A stretch of 64,000 nt of DNA from positions 1-64,000 of the forward strand of contig DASVDH010000084.1 in the NCBI GenBank assembly GCA_036381195.1, given 5' to 3'. How positions within the stretch are numbered: position 1 is the stretch's first letter; each line of letters starts with the position of its first letter. The position numbers and the translations under genes were made by a program. Shown here piece after piece: positions 27,962 to 36,785 of the stretch. The DNA is from RSA9 sp036381195. Lineage in GTDB: Bacteria > Gemmatimonadota > Gemmatimonadetes > Longimicrobiales > RSA9. The notes under the pieces were generated by a model that worked only from the letters and a program-made list of their open reading frames with translations, ran no database searches and had not been told where the DNA came from.

Positions 27962-28402
27962 TCATCCCATTCGATAGAGGAGCACGTAGACCGCGACGCC
28001 CGTCACCGATACGTACAGCCAGGTGGGCAGCACCCACTGCGCCAGCGCGCGGTGCCGATCGAACTGGCGCCGCAGCGCTCGCCGCAACGTGAGCAGGACC
28101 ATGGGTGCGACCAGTGCCGCCAGCACGGCATGCGACCCCAGGATCGCCAAGTACAGCGTACGCATCCAACCCTGTCCCTGGTACCTGACGGACCCGACGT
28201 GCGCGTGGTACAGCAGATACGAGACCAGGAACAGGGCCGACACGCCGGCGGCGGTCAACATGCAGGCGCGATGCGCAGCGATGCGGCCCCGCCGGATGAA
28301 GATCCAGCCGGCGGCGAGTGCCAGGGCGCTCGCGGCGTTGAGCGCAGCGTTCACGTGAGGCAGGTGCACCACCGCAGACGGGATCAGCTCGGCCATCGCC
28401 AT
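27962..28402 (-). CDS. DUF420 family protein (CtaM-like oxidase assembly)
   Basis: 146 aa, four helices. The DUF420 pattern is visible: LPHVNAALNAASALALAAGW near the start, RAAHRACMLTAAGVSALFLVSYLLYHAH (in parts: HRACMLTA, FLVSYLLYHAHVGS), YLAILGSHAVLAALVAPMVL and QWVLPTWLYVSVTGVAVYVL. DUF420 members (CtaM) are needed for maturation of some haem-copper oxidases. Two ATGs six bases apart (28402, 28396) are possible starts. It follows ctaB by 35 bases. Confidence 0.92.
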   Translation of the reverse strand: MAMAELIPSAVVHLPHVNAALNAASALALAAGWIFIRRGRIAAHRACMLTAAGVSALFLVSYLLYHAHVGSVRYQGQGWMRTLYLAILGSHAVLAALVAPMVLLTLRRALRRQFDRHRALAQWVLPTWLYVSVTGVAVYVLLYRMG

Positions 28403-28437
28403 CGCATTCGGAGCCGGGCGAGCCGGCGCCGCGCCGC

Positions 28438-29373
28438 TCAGCGCGGGATCTTGTCCAGCACCATCAACCCCAACAACGCTGGCAAGTACACGACCGAGGC
28501 AAAGAAGAGCCGGCGCGCGCCCGCCCGCGTGCACCGCACCAGCAACAGCCCGCCCGTGGCCAGGAACGTGAGCCCCAGCACCAGCGCACCCGCCAGATAC
28601 GTACCGCCGGTCACGCCCAGGAGGCTCGGAAGCAGGCTGACCGGCACCAGCACCACCCCGTAGTTCACGGCCTGCAGCGCCGTGGCGCGCCCGTCCGGGT
28701 CCTCCACGCTCAGCATCCGCAGCCGGCCGCGCGCGTAGTCCTCCCGGTGGAGCCAGCCCAGCGCCAGAACGTGCGGGAACTGCCAGAGGAACAGGATGGC
28801 GAACAGCGCCCAGCCCGCCGGCCCGAGGTCCCCGCCGCCCGCGACCCACCCGGCCAGGATCGGCAGCGCGCCCGGCACGGCCCCGGCCATCGTCGAGAGC
28901 GACGTACGCCGCTTCAGCGGCGTGTACACGAACGCGTAGCTCGCCAGGCTCAGCCCCACGAGCAGTGCGGGCAGCGCGCCGACGAGCACGAGCAGGTAGA
29001 GCAACCCCACGACCGAGATGGATGACGCGAACACCAGCGCCTCGCGCGGCCGCATCCGGCCCGACGGGAGCGGGCGCGCGCGCGTCCGCAGCATCCGCGC
29101 GTCCACGTCCCGCTCCAGGTACTGGTTCAGCGCGTTGGTCCCGCTCGCGACCAGCCCCGCCCCGACGAGGGTGTGGACCAGGCCGGCGAGATCCGGCGCC
29201 CCGCGCACGGCGAGGTAGTAGCCCACGCCCGTCGTCAGCAGGACGAGCCGCGTGATGCCCGGCTTGGTCAGCTCGACGAAGTCCCGCCAGGTCGCCGGGC
29301 CCAGCCGCGCCTCGCCGGGCCCCGCCCCGGGGCTGGCTCCCGCCGGCCGGTCCCTTCGCACCGTCGCGTCCAT
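28438..29373 (-). CDS. ctaB: Protohaem IX farnesyltransferase (haem O synthase)
   Basis: 311 aa UbiA-superfamily prenyltransferase with about eight helices. The first Asp-rich motif is NQYLERDVDARM (N-x-x-x-D-x-x-x-D) and the second is GWLHREDYARG. ELTKPGITRLVLLTTGVGYY opens the first helix; YTPLKRRT is also typical. It attaches a farnesyl group to haem B to give haem O, which CtaA converts to haem A. The ATG at 29373 is chosen over one ten codons upstream. It is the only ctaB in the window and presumably serves both oxidases. Confidence 0.96.
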   Translation of the reverse strand: MDATVRRDRPAGASPGAGPGEARLGPATWRDFVELTKPGITRLVLLTTGVGYYLAVRGAPDLAGLVHTLVGAGLVASGTNALNQYLERDVDARMLRTRARPLPSGRMRPREALVFASSISVVGLLYLLVLVGALPALLVGLSLASYAFVYTPLKRRTSLSTMAGAVPGALPILAGWVAGGGDLGPAGWALFAILFLWQFPHVLALGWLHREDYARGRLRMLSVEDPDGRATALQAVNYGVVLVPVSLLPSLLGVTGGTYLAGALVLGLTFLATGGLLLVRCTRAGARRLFFASVVYLPALLGLMVLDKIPR

Positions 29374-29377
29374 CCGC

Positions 29378-29650
29378 TCAGAACTTCTCCGCCAGGACCG
29401 CAAGGACCAGGATCGCCGCGAGCGGCAGCGGCGATGCCGCCATGAGCGCCAGCCGCAGCGGCTCGAACCTCAGGTGCATGTAGTACATCGCGACCAGCAG
29501 CGCCTTCCACGCCGCGAGCCCGACGAGGATCAGGATCAGGACTTCCTTCGGGAGCGCCGCGACGAAGGCGACCAGCACCTCGACGACCGTCAGCGCCGCC
29601 AGGCCGGCCCAGACCATCACGTAGTTCGGCTGCTTCCTCGTGGTTTCCAT
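29378..29650 (-). CDS. Cytochrome c oxidase subunit IV-like protein (second oxidase)
   Basis: 90 aa, three helices. WKALLVAMYYMHLRFEPLRL is the family signature and parallels SKFMLVAMFYMHLRF in the caa3 subunit IV. Four bases separate its stop from the ctaB start codon. Part of the second aa3 oxidase operon. Confidence 0.92.
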   Translation of the reverse strand: METTRKQPNYVMVWAGLAALTVVEVLVAFVAALPKEVLILILVGLAAWKALLVAMYYMHLRFEPLRLALMAASPLPLAAILVLAVLAEKF

Positions 29651-29693
29651 GTCCGCGTTCTCCTCCCGGAGAGGCGACCCGGGGCGCCGCACG

Positions 29694-30347
29694 CTAGATG
29701 AGGTAGACGATCGTGAACAGGATGATCCACACAAGGTCCACGAAGTGCCAGTACAGGCCCATGATCTCCACGCCGCCGTGGCTCTCGGCCGTGTACGCGC
29801 CCCGGAACGCGCGCCAGGTCGTGAACATCAGGCACAGGACGCCGATCGTGACGTGGGCGCCGTGGAACCCCGTCATCGTGTAGAAGGTGAAGCCGTACAC
29901 GGGGCCGCCCAGCACGGGGCCGACGCCGTCGCGGCCCACCGCCGCGTACGATTCGGCCATCGGAACGAACCCCTCGTGCGCCAGCTTGTAGTACTCGATC
30001 CCCTGGATGCTCAGGAAGACCGCGCCCAGAGCGATCGTGGCCAGCAGCCACATTCTCAGCCCCTTCTGGTTGCCCAGCTCGATCGCGGCGAACGCCTTCA
30101 CCATCGTCACGCTGCTGCAGATCAGGATGAAGGTGTTGAGCGCCGTCAGGGGCACGTTCAGCACCTCGCCGGGCGCCGCGAACGCCTCGGGGTGCGCGAA
30201 CCGCAAGATGATGTAGCTGCCGATCAAGCTCGTGAAGAACATCACCTCGGACAGCAGGAACACCCACATCCCGAGCTTCTGGTTGTAGACGCCCATTCCC
30301 GGCATCGGCTGCCGGGCGGGCATCGCCATCGCGCCCGCATGGCTCAT
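29694..30347 (-). CDS. coxC: Cytochrome c oxidase subunit III (second oxidase)
   Basis: 217 aa, five to six helices. Conserved stretches are KLGMWVFLLSEVMFFTSLIG, FILICSSVTMVKAFAAIELG, SIQGIEYYKLAHEGF and TGFHGAHVTIGVLCLMF, ending EIMGLYWHFVDLVWIILFTI. The ATG at 30347 is preceded by AGGAGAGGAGGGCGATCG, a strong ribosome site. A 193-base spacer without a gene separates it from the coxA gene upstream. Confidence 0.95.
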   Translation of the reverse strand: MSHAGAMAMPARQPMPGMGVYNQKLGMWVFLLSEVMFFTSLIGSYIILRFAHPEAFAAPGEVLNVPLTALNTFILICSSVTMVKAFAAIELGNQKGLRMWLLATIALGAVFLSIQGIEYYKLAHEGFVPMAESYAAVGRDGVGPVLGGPVYGFTFYTMTGFHGAHVTIGVLCLMFTTWRAFRGAYTAESHGGVEIMGLYWHFVDLVWIILFTIVYLI

Positions 30348-30540
30348 CGATCGCCCTCCTCTCCTCGAGAGTCCCGCAGAGGCGTTGCGCAGGCGGGCGG
30401 CCCTCCCTCGCCGCCGAAAGCCGGCGCCATCGTCGGCCCGCGCTCCCCGCCTTCGCCGACGGCTTGCCGGCGTCCGGCGGCCGCCGATCCCGCGCCGCTC
30501 CACGCCTCCATGTCGTTCAGCGCGCCGGGCACGCTCCCGC

Positions 30541-32316
30541 CTAATGGGCAGGGACCAGGTCCGGCGCCGGCGCAGGCCGGCCGGCCGGCGGCCGATCCTG
30601 CGGCAGATAGTCCTCGTCGGATTCCGGCGAGCTGTACTCGTACGGCCCGCGGTACACGATCGGCGTGACCGCGAAGTTGCCGTGCGGCGGCGGCGAGGGG
30701 ACGGACCATTCGAGCGAGTTGGCCCGCCAGGGGTTCATCTCCGCGCGCTTCCCCCTGAACATGCTCCACACGAAGTTCGCCACGAAGAGGAGCTGCGCCG
30801 CGCCGAGCAGGAGCGCATTGATCGTCACGAACTGGTTCAGCTCCTGGAGGGGCTGCAGGTGCGCGTACTGCGTCGGGTCGTACAGCCGCCGCATCATGCC
30901 GCCCAGCCCGAGCTGGTGCATGGGGAAGAAGGTCAGGTTGTAGAAGATGAAGGTGAGGAAGAAATGGACCTTGCCCAGGCCCACGTGCATCATCCGGCCG
31001 AACATCTTCGGGAACCAGTACGTGATCGCGCCGAAGATCGAGAACAGGCTGCCGCCGAAGAGGACGTAGTGGATGTGCGCGACGATGAAGTACGTATCAT
31101 GGATGTAGATGTCCACGGGCGTGGACGCCATGAACACGCCGGACAGCCCGCCGATCACGAACATGGCGACGAAGGCGAGCGCGTGCAGCATCGGGACGGT
31201 CAAGTGGATGTCGCCTCTCCACAGCGTCGCCAGCCAGTTGAACGTCTTGATCGCGCTCGGCACCGCGATGATCATGGTCGTGACCATGAAGGTCGAGCCG
31301 AGCATCGGGTTCATCCCGCTCTGGAACATGTGGTGGCCCCACACGATCCAGCCCAGGAACGCGATCGCGCAGATCGCGATGACCATGGCGTGGTAGCCGA
31401 AGACCGGCTTGCGTGCGCCGTTGGCGATGATCTCGGAGGCCATCCCCATGGCCGGCAGGATCAGGATGTAGACCTCGGGGTGGCCGAAGAACCAGAACAG
31501 GTGCTGCCACAGCAGCGGCTGCCCGCCGCGCTCCGGCAGGTAGAACCCCGTGCCCAGGACCTGATCGAAGAAGAGGAGGATCAGCGCCCCGGTCAGGATG
31601 GGGATGGCGAGCAGGACCAGGATGGCCGTGATGAAGAGCGCCCAGACCGGCAGGGGGAGCCGGAACCAGGTCATGCCCGGCGCCCGCATGTTGACCACGG
31701 TCGTGATGTAGTTCACGGCGCCCATGAGGGAGGAGAACCCGAGGATGATCAGGCTCAGGCACCAGAGTTCCTGCCCCGTGGAGACGCCGCTGTACTCGGG
31801 TACGGCGGACAGCGGCGCGTAGGAGGTCCACCCCGCGGCCGCGGCGCCGCCCTCGACGAAGAAGCTGGCGATCATGAGGATGCCGGCCGGCACCGCGGTC
31901 CAGAAGGACATCATGTTGAGCCGCGGAAACGCCATGTCTGGCGCCCCGATCTGGAGCGGGATCAGGTAGTTGGCGAACACGCCCACCAGCAGCGGCATGA
32001 TCGCGAAGAAGATCATGAACGTGCCGTGCATGGTCACGAGCGAGTTGTAGAACTCGGGCAACATGATCCCGTCCGGAGCCATCGTGTCCGGCAGGATGGC
32101 GCCGCCGGGGATCGGCCGCCCGGGCCAGGCGAGTTGCCATCGCATGGTCAGGGCGAGAAGGCCTCCCACCAGCAGGAAGAGAAGGCTCATCAGCAGGAAC
32201 TGGATGCCGATGATCTTGTGGTCCGTCGAGAAGATATACTTCCGGATGAAGGGTCGTTCATCGCGGTGCACGGCGTGTGCGCCGGCCTGCGGTATGGCCA
32301 TCGTGCTCATGGGCAT
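30541..32316 (-). CDS. coxA: Cytochrome c oxidase subunit I (second, aa3-type oxidase)
   Basis: 591 aa A1-type oxidase core, clearly divergent from the caa3 copy. The signatures are MHGTFMIFFAIMP (low-spin haem His), GHPEVYILILPAMG (CuB His, Tyr, type A1 Glu), WGHHMFQSG (CuB pair) and IVAHIHYVLFGG (haem His). GAPDMAFPRLNMMSFW marks the D-channel mouth. N-terminus FIRKYIFSTDHKIIGIQFLL is canonical. The C-terminal 30 residues are Pro/Asp-rich. Lies between coxB and coxC of the same operon. Confidence 0.98.
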   Translation of the reverse strand: MPMSTMAIPQAGAHAVHRDERPFIRKYIFSTDHKIIGIQFLLMSLLFLLVGGLLALTMRWQLAWPGRPIPGGAILPDTMAPDGIMLPEFYNSLVTMHGTFMIFFAIMPLLVGVFANYLIPLQIGAPDMAFPRLNMMSFWTAVPAGILMIASFFVEGGAAAAGWTSYAPLSAVPEYSGVSTGQELWCLSLIILGFSSLMGAVNYITTVVNMRAPGMTWFRLPLPVWALFITAILVLLAIPILTGALILLFFDQVLGTGFYLPERGGQPLLWQHLFWFFGHPEVYILILPAMGMASEIIANGARKPVFGYHAMVIAICAIAFLGWIVWGHHMFQSGMNPMLGSTFMVTTMIIAVPSAIKTFNWLATLWRGDIHLTVPMLHALAFVAMFVIGGLSGVFMASTPVDIYIHDTYFIVAHIHYVLFGGSLFSIFGAITYWFPKMFGRMMHVGLGKVHFFLTFIFYNLTFFPMHQLGLGGMMRRLYDPTQYAHLQPLQELNQFVTINALLLGAAQLLFVANFVWSMFRGKRAEMNPWRANSLEWSVPSPPPHGNFAVTPIVYRGPYEYSSPESDEDYLPQDRPPAGRPAPAPDLVPAH

Positions 32317-32340
32317 CCTCTCGCTCTCGCTCGGGCGCGG

Positions 32341-33021
32341 TCAGTTGGCTGCGGCAAGGCCGGCTCGCGACTGCTCGCGCTGCCACGCATCGAACTCCTC
32401 GGCGGTGTACACGGTCACCGTGCCCCGCATGCGGTAATGGCCCAGGCCGCACAGCTCGGCGCATCCCAGCGTGAACTCGCCGGTGCGCGTGGCCTGGAAC
32501 CAGACCGGGATCTCCATTCCCGGCACGGCGTCCTGCTTGACGCGGAACTCCGGCAGGAAGAAGGAGTGGATCACGTCCTCCGACGCGAGCGTGACGCGGA
32601 CCGGCCGGTTCACGGGGATCCGTAGCTGGCCGCGGCGGACGAAGTCGTCGGCCGTGCCGAGCCGCTCGTCGGGTCCGGGGTAGGTGACGTTCCATTCGAA
32701 CTGCTTCGCCGCGACCCGCAGCTCCAGCGCGCCCGGCGGGACCCGCGCCGGATCTTTGACCTCCATCCAGACCGCCCGGCTCCTGAACGCCAGGAACAGG
32801 ACGATCAGGAACGGAATCAACGTCCAGATCACCTCCGCACGGGTGTTGCCGTGGATGTGGGCCGCTTTACGGCCCTCCCTGTGCCGGTAACGGATGATGA
32901 AGTAGACGAGCAGCGCCTCGACCGCGAAGAAGATGACGGCCGTGATCCCGAGGATCAGGTAGTAGATGGAGTCGACCTGCGCTCCGAACGTCGAGACGTT
33001 CTCCGGCAACGACCAGTTCAT
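32341..33021 (-). CDS. coxB: Cytochrome c oxidase subunit II without cytochrome c domain
   Basis: 226 aa. Two membrane helices (about 18-42 and 65-82), then a CuA cupredoxin domain with KQFEWNVTYPGPD and CAELCGLGHYRM (Cys 187, Cys 191, His 195, Met 198). It has no C-terminal haem c domain, unlike the caa3 copy, so this is an aa3 enzyme that must receive electrons from a separate carrier; the cytochromes c and cupredoxin-like lipoprotein encoded upstream are candidates. No lipobox. 24 bases before coxA. Confidence 0.96.
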   Translation of the reverse strand: MNWSLPENVSTFGAQVDSIYYLILGITAVIFFAVEALLVYFIIRYRHREGRKAAHIHGNTRAEVIWTLIPFLIVLFLAFRSRAVWMEVKDPARVPPGALELRVAAKQFEWNVTYPGPDERLGTADDFVRRGQLRIPVNRPVRVTLASEDVIHSFFLPEFRVKQDAVPGMEIPVWFQATRTGEFTLGCAELCGLGHYRMRGTVTVYTAEEFDAWQREQSRAGLAAAN

Positions 33022-33076
33022 GGGCCCTGCCTCCTCCCGCTCGAGGGGTCGGGGTCACGACGCGGGCAGCCGGCTC

Positions 33077-33943
33077 TCAGCGGCCGCCCGCCGCCGCGCC
33101 GGCTGGATGGTCATGCAGGTGGATCGGCTGCCCCAGCGGGACGACCGCGTTCTGCGCCATCTGCTCCCGGTACGTCACCTGCACGTCGGCCGTCTGCTGT
33201 GCGGCGACGGTGACCTGCACCGTCTGCGTGCCGTAGCGCTCGTGCCAGGTCTCGATCGTATAGGTGCCCGGGGGCACGTTCGCGATCTGGAAGGTCCCAT
33301 CGGCCGCACTGACGGCGAAATACGGATGATCAACCACGCCGATGTACGCTCGCATCCAGCCGTGCACGTCGCACTCGACGGGGATCATGACCTCCGGCAC
33401 CGCGAACGAGCGCGTGGTCTCCATCTTCGTCGGCTGGCTGATGTTGAACGTCCGGTTCGCCGTGGGCTTCGCGTTGATGTTGTGCAGCAGGCCGTCGCTG
33501 TTGCGGATCGTCAGGCTCTGCCCCACGCGCAGGCCCAGCACGTGTGGCTCGTAGAGGCAGCCGTTCTGGTCCAGCACGGGCGAGCCCGCGGGTGGGGGAT
33601 ACGGCCCGCCGCTCAACCCCTCCTTGATGTAGACGAAGACGTTCTTCAGCCCGCCGCTCCCGTCCACCACGACCTCTTCCGTGCGCGCGCCGCCCGGGTG
33701 CTTGGCCGCGCACGTCGGCTCTTCGCTCATGTCGATCGGCGTCCCCGCGGGCGGCGTGCCCTCGAACGCGATGCGCCCGCTGATCGTCCCGACCGTCGTC
33801 GGGTCCACCGCGGCCGCCGCCGCCGCCGTCTCCTCGCCCGCCGCGGCGGCTTCGCCGCCGCCCCCCGCGCTATCACCGGCGCCGCAGCCCACCAACAGCA
33901 GTCCCGCGGAGAGCACCACCACCGAGTCGCGCAGCTCCAACAT
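33077..33943 (-). CDS. Lipoprotein with cupredoxin-like and regulatory-like domains
   Basis: 288 aa. The signal ends LLLVGCGAG, a lipobox. After an Ala/Gly-rich linker the N-terminal part has GTISGRIAFEGTPPAGTPID and CAAKHPGG. The central part has SLTIRNSDGLLHNINA and IPVECDVHGWMRAYIGVVDH. The His in LLHN with Cys, His and Met of CDVHGWM resembles a type-1 copper site. The C-terminal part, ADGTFQIANVPPGTYTIETW, is a carboxypeptidase-regulatory-like turn. It sits between cytochrome genes and coxB, so a periplasmic electron carrier for the aa3 oxidase is a reasonable inference. Copper binding is not proven by sequence. Confidence 0.85.
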   Translation of the reverse strand: MLELRDSVVVLSAGLLLVGCGAGDSAGGGGEAAAAGEETAAAAAAVDPTTVGTISGRIAFEGTPPAGTPIDMSEEPTCAAKHPGGARTEEVVVDGSGGLKNVFVYIKEGLSGGPYPPPAGSPVLDQNGCLYEPHVLGLRVGQSLTIRNSDGLLHNINAKPTANRTFNISQPTKMETTRSFAVPEVMIPVECDVHGWMRAYIGVVDHPYFAVSAADGTFQIANVPPGTYTIETWHERYGTQTVQVTVAAQQTADVQVTYREQMAQNAVVPLGQPIHLHDHPAGAAAGGR

Positions 33944-33967
33944 CGTCGCCTCCCTTGAGGATGGGAT

Positions 33968-35896
33968 TCAAACGCCGCTCCCCTCGCTCCTCTCACGTCT
34001 CTGCGCCCGCACCACCGCCACCAGACCGAGCCCCGCCGTCAGGACTGCCGCGACGACCGGCGTCGCGTACACCGTCCCCGGCGTGGGCTGGTCGAGGTAG
34101 ATGAAGTACCACGTGCCGATCGAGCACCGCGTCCCCTCCTCCGAGTTCGAGCCGTCCCACGCGAACAGCGCGATCGGGATCGGCTCGCCTGGCCGGAACT
34201 GGAGCTGGTTCACCGTGTCGGCCGTCGCCAGCGGGCGCCGGAGCAAGAGCCGCCACTCGCCTTGGTCGAACGTCGCGTCCCAGGACAGGGACCGGGACGT
34301 GGCCGGCAGCGGCTCGATGCGCGCCAGCCCGCGCGCCGTCGCCTCGACCGCCACCCCCTCCGACGGGGCCTGCGCGCCACCCACGCCCGCCTCCGTCACG
34401 CTCTGCCAGCGCCAGAGGTACACGGGCTGGCGTGCATCGCCCATCAGGAAGTACGGCCGCTCCATCCCGCGGGGGATCGTGCGAGGGAACTGCACCGCGA
34501 TGGCATCCGGCAGCCGCGCGAGATCGATGCTCGCCTCGCCGGGCACGGCGGCGCTCGCCGCAGCCGCGGCGGCCGCGGGACCCGCGCCCGCTCGTCCGGC
34601 CGGCGCCGCCGCGGGAGCGGGCACGCCGGCGCTCGCGGCGCCTGCGGCCGGCTGCGGCCCGCCCTCGTGCGGCTCCATCGTCTCGAGCACGCGTCGCTGC
34701 CAGACCAGCCACGCCGTGTCGGGGCTCTGCGAGGGATCGTGCCACACGAGCCGCAGCGCCAGCTCCTCGCCATTGTGCAGCGCCTGCACCCAGACGCCGT
34801 CCACCGTGGGCGCGAACCAGCGCGGCTTCACCACGATTTGCCCGACGAGCGGGATGTAGTAGCGCTCGACGGCCGCCCATGCGCTGTCATCGGCCGACGA
34901 CGGCAGGGCGCCCTCGATCCGCGCGGCGCGGATCACGTCGCGCACCCGCGGCGGCTCCGCGGGCGAGAGGCTGCGGACGTAGTGCGCGAGGTTCCAGAGC
35001 TGCGCCTCCGTCATGTATCCCGCGTCGAGAAGGTCGCTGAACGAGGGCATGGGCGTGCCGTCCAGGCCGGTCCGGAGCCGCCGGTAGATATCCTCGACCG
35101 TGCCTCCGCCGTTGAAGTGCCAGTTCTCCGTGAGGTCGGCGGGCCGGATGGGGAAGCCCGCGTCGTCCTCCTGCGTGGGCGCGGAGGGGCCGTCCCCCCG
35201 CCCGGCCTCGCCGTGACACTTCCAGCACTCGATGCGCTGGTAGAACTCGCGCCCCTCGCGCAGCACCTCCTCGCTCGTACGCGGCGCGCTGCCGAACTCG
35301 AGCGGCTGCGGCGCGTCGCCCTGCGCGAAGAAGGGCGAGAACGTCTTGATGTAGTCCACGATCGCCTCGCGCTCGGATCGGCTGAGGAGCGTGCGCCAGC
35401 CCGGCATCGCGGTCCCGGGCATCCCCTCGTCGATCACGCGCATCAGGTCCTCGTCCGTGGGGAGCGCGCCGCTCGGCGTGCTGCGGATCTGGAAGAGCGC
35501 GCGCGTGAAGTCCCGCGGCCGCGGCAGCATGTAGCCCGCCGCCTCGCCGTCGCCCCGCCCGTCCACGCCGTGGCAGCCGGCGCACCACCTGTCATAGGCG
35601 GCCTTGCCCGGATGCTCCTGCCCCTCGCCCCCACCCTGGCCCCGGGCCGGCGCCGGGGCGAGGCCGAGGGCGAGGGAGGTGGCGATCAGGCCGGCGGAGA
35701 GGGTCCGCCGCCGCAGTGTGCGCCGGGCCCGTGCGCCGCGTGGGTGCCGGAGCGGCATCGCGGGAAGGCACCGGCGGGCTTCCGCCGCCTCCGGCGTGCC
35801 CCGCCGCACACGCGGCCGTCTGCCGCCGCAAACCCGGACGACGCTCTGCGCTTCCCCCGTCCTCGCCCACGCCCACGCCCACGCAGCCCCAGCCAT
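33968..35896 (-). CDS. Diheme cytochrome c with ethylbenzene-dehydrogenase-type domain
   Basis: 642 aa from the ATG at 35896, which overlaps the preceding stop (TGATG) and has GGAGG nine bases upstream. A 45-residue Arg/Ala-rich leader precedes a hydrophobic signal-like stretch (LSAGLIATSLALGLAPAPA), so a start at 35758 is possible. Two cytochrome c modules follow, with CAGCH at 105-109 and CWKCH at 224-228. The part from about 330 to 610 resembles the haem b-binding EB_dh domain found in gamma subunits of type II DMSO-reductase-family enzymes, interrupted by an Ala/Pro/Gly-rich insert. A single helix (about 615-635) anchors the C-terminus. No molybdenum subunit is encoded here, so the domain is probably used for electron transfer to the nearby oxidases. 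Confidence 0.85.
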   Translation of the reverse strand: MAGAAWAWAWARTGEAQSVVRVCGGRRPRVRRGTPEAAEARRCLPAMPLRHPRGARARRTLRRRTLSAGLIATSLALGLAPAPARGQGGGEGQEHPGKAAYDRWCAGCHGVDGRGDGEAAGYMLPRPRDFTRALFQIRSTPSGALPTDEDLMRVIDEGMPGTAMPGWRTLLSRSEREAIVDYIKTFSPFFAQGDAPQPLEFGSAPRTSEEVLREGREFYQRIECWKCHGEAGRGDGPSAPTQEDDAGFPIRPADLTENWHFNGGGTVEDIYRRLRTGLDGTPMPSFSDLLDAGYMTEAQLWNLAHYVRSLSPAEPPRVRDVIRAARIEGALPSSADDSAWAAVERYYIPLVGQIVVKPRWFAPTVDGVWVQALHNGEELALRLVWHDPSQSPDTAWLVWQRRVLETMEPHEGGPQPAAGAASAGVPAPAAAPAGRAGAGPAAAAAAASAAVPGEASIDLARLPDAIAVQFPRTIPRGMERPYFLMGDARQPVYLWRWQSVTEAGVGGAQAPSEGVAVEATARGLARIEPLPATSRSLSWDATFDQGEWRLLLRRPLATADTVNQLQFRPGEPIPIALFAWDGSNSEEGTRCSIGTWYFIYLDQPTPGTVYATPVVAAVLTAGLGLVAVVRAQRRERSEGSGV

Positions 35897-36690
35897 CAGT
35901 GCGCCCCTCCTTCCGCCTCGTCCCACGTGCGCGGCTGCCAGCCCGTCTGCTCGTACAGGAAGATCGTGACCGCCCAGATCTCCTCCTCGGTCAGGAAGTC
36001 CTCCCACGCGGGCATTGCCGAGTTCCAGGGCGTGCCCTCCCGCGGCAGGCCCGGGCCGCCCTTGGCGACGCGCCAGAAGACGAAGCTCTCGGTGAGCTGC
36101 GCGATCGTGCCGTTGTCCCGGAAGTTGAGCGGCGCGGGGTTGAACGCGTGCGCGTAGTGGCCCTGGCCGTTCAGGCCATCGCCGTGGCAGGGCAAGCAGT
36201 TGCGGTAGTAGATGCGCTTGCCGAGCTCGTAGTCCTCGGCGATCGAGCCGTCCGCGCGCAGCGGGTTCTCGAGCCCGGCGAGCGTCATGGTCTTGCCGCG
36301 GAACGTGATCTGACCCGGCGGCGCCGGGTGGATCGAGCGGAGGTTGGGTGGTGCCGCGATGCTGGGCCGCACGCGATCGAACGTCACGAAGCCGACGAGC
36401 AGCGGAACGGCGACGAGCAGGGAGCCGCGCACCAGCCGCTTTTCCGGCTCGACCATCGCCGCGCGGATCGGCTCCTTGAACTGCCGCCAGCGCGCCTCGT
36501 TGTCGCTCACGTAGATCAGGATGCCGGCCAGCACGATCGCCAGGTACTGCACCACGACGCTCGAGGGCACCGTCGCACTGCGGATGCCGAACAGCGGCGG
36601 GAGGTAGGCGATCCCGTACTTGATCAGCAGGTAGGAGACGACCAGGATCGCGATCGCCTGCCAGAACGGATGCCTGAGACGGTTCTTCAT
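35896..36690 (-). CDS. Membrane-anchored monohaem cytochrome c
   Basis: 264 aa. Three N-terminal helices (about 12-30, 45-60, 88-104) and one haem motif CLPCH at 165-169, followed by MPAWEDFLTEEEIWAVTIFL, where the Met is the likely axial ligand. The haem domain faces the periplasm. The ATG at 36690 fits the first helix. Its stop overlaps the next gene by one base. Probably an electron carrier between quinol-oxidising complexes and the oxidases of this array. Confidence 0.92.
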   Translation of the reverse strand: MKNRLRHPFWQAIAILVVSYLLIKYGIAYLPPLFGIRSATVPSSVVVQYLAIVLAGILIYVSDNEARWRQFKEPIRAAMVEPEKRLVRGSLLVAVPLLVGFVTFDRVRPSIAAPPNLRSIHPAPPGQITFRGKTMTLAGLENPLRADGSIAEDYELGKRIYYRNCLPCHGDGLNGQGHYAHAFNPAPLNFRDNGTIAQLTESFVFWRVAKGGPGLPREGTPWNSAMPAWEDFLTEEEIWAVTIFLYEQTGWQPRTWDEAEGGAH

Positions 36691-36785
36691 CGCGTGTCTC
36701 CTCCTCCGTTCTCTCCTGGCCGGGCCGGGTTCTCCCGGCCCCGCCGCGCCCGGCTCGGGCCCTGGAAAGGGCCGCGGCTTGCCGG

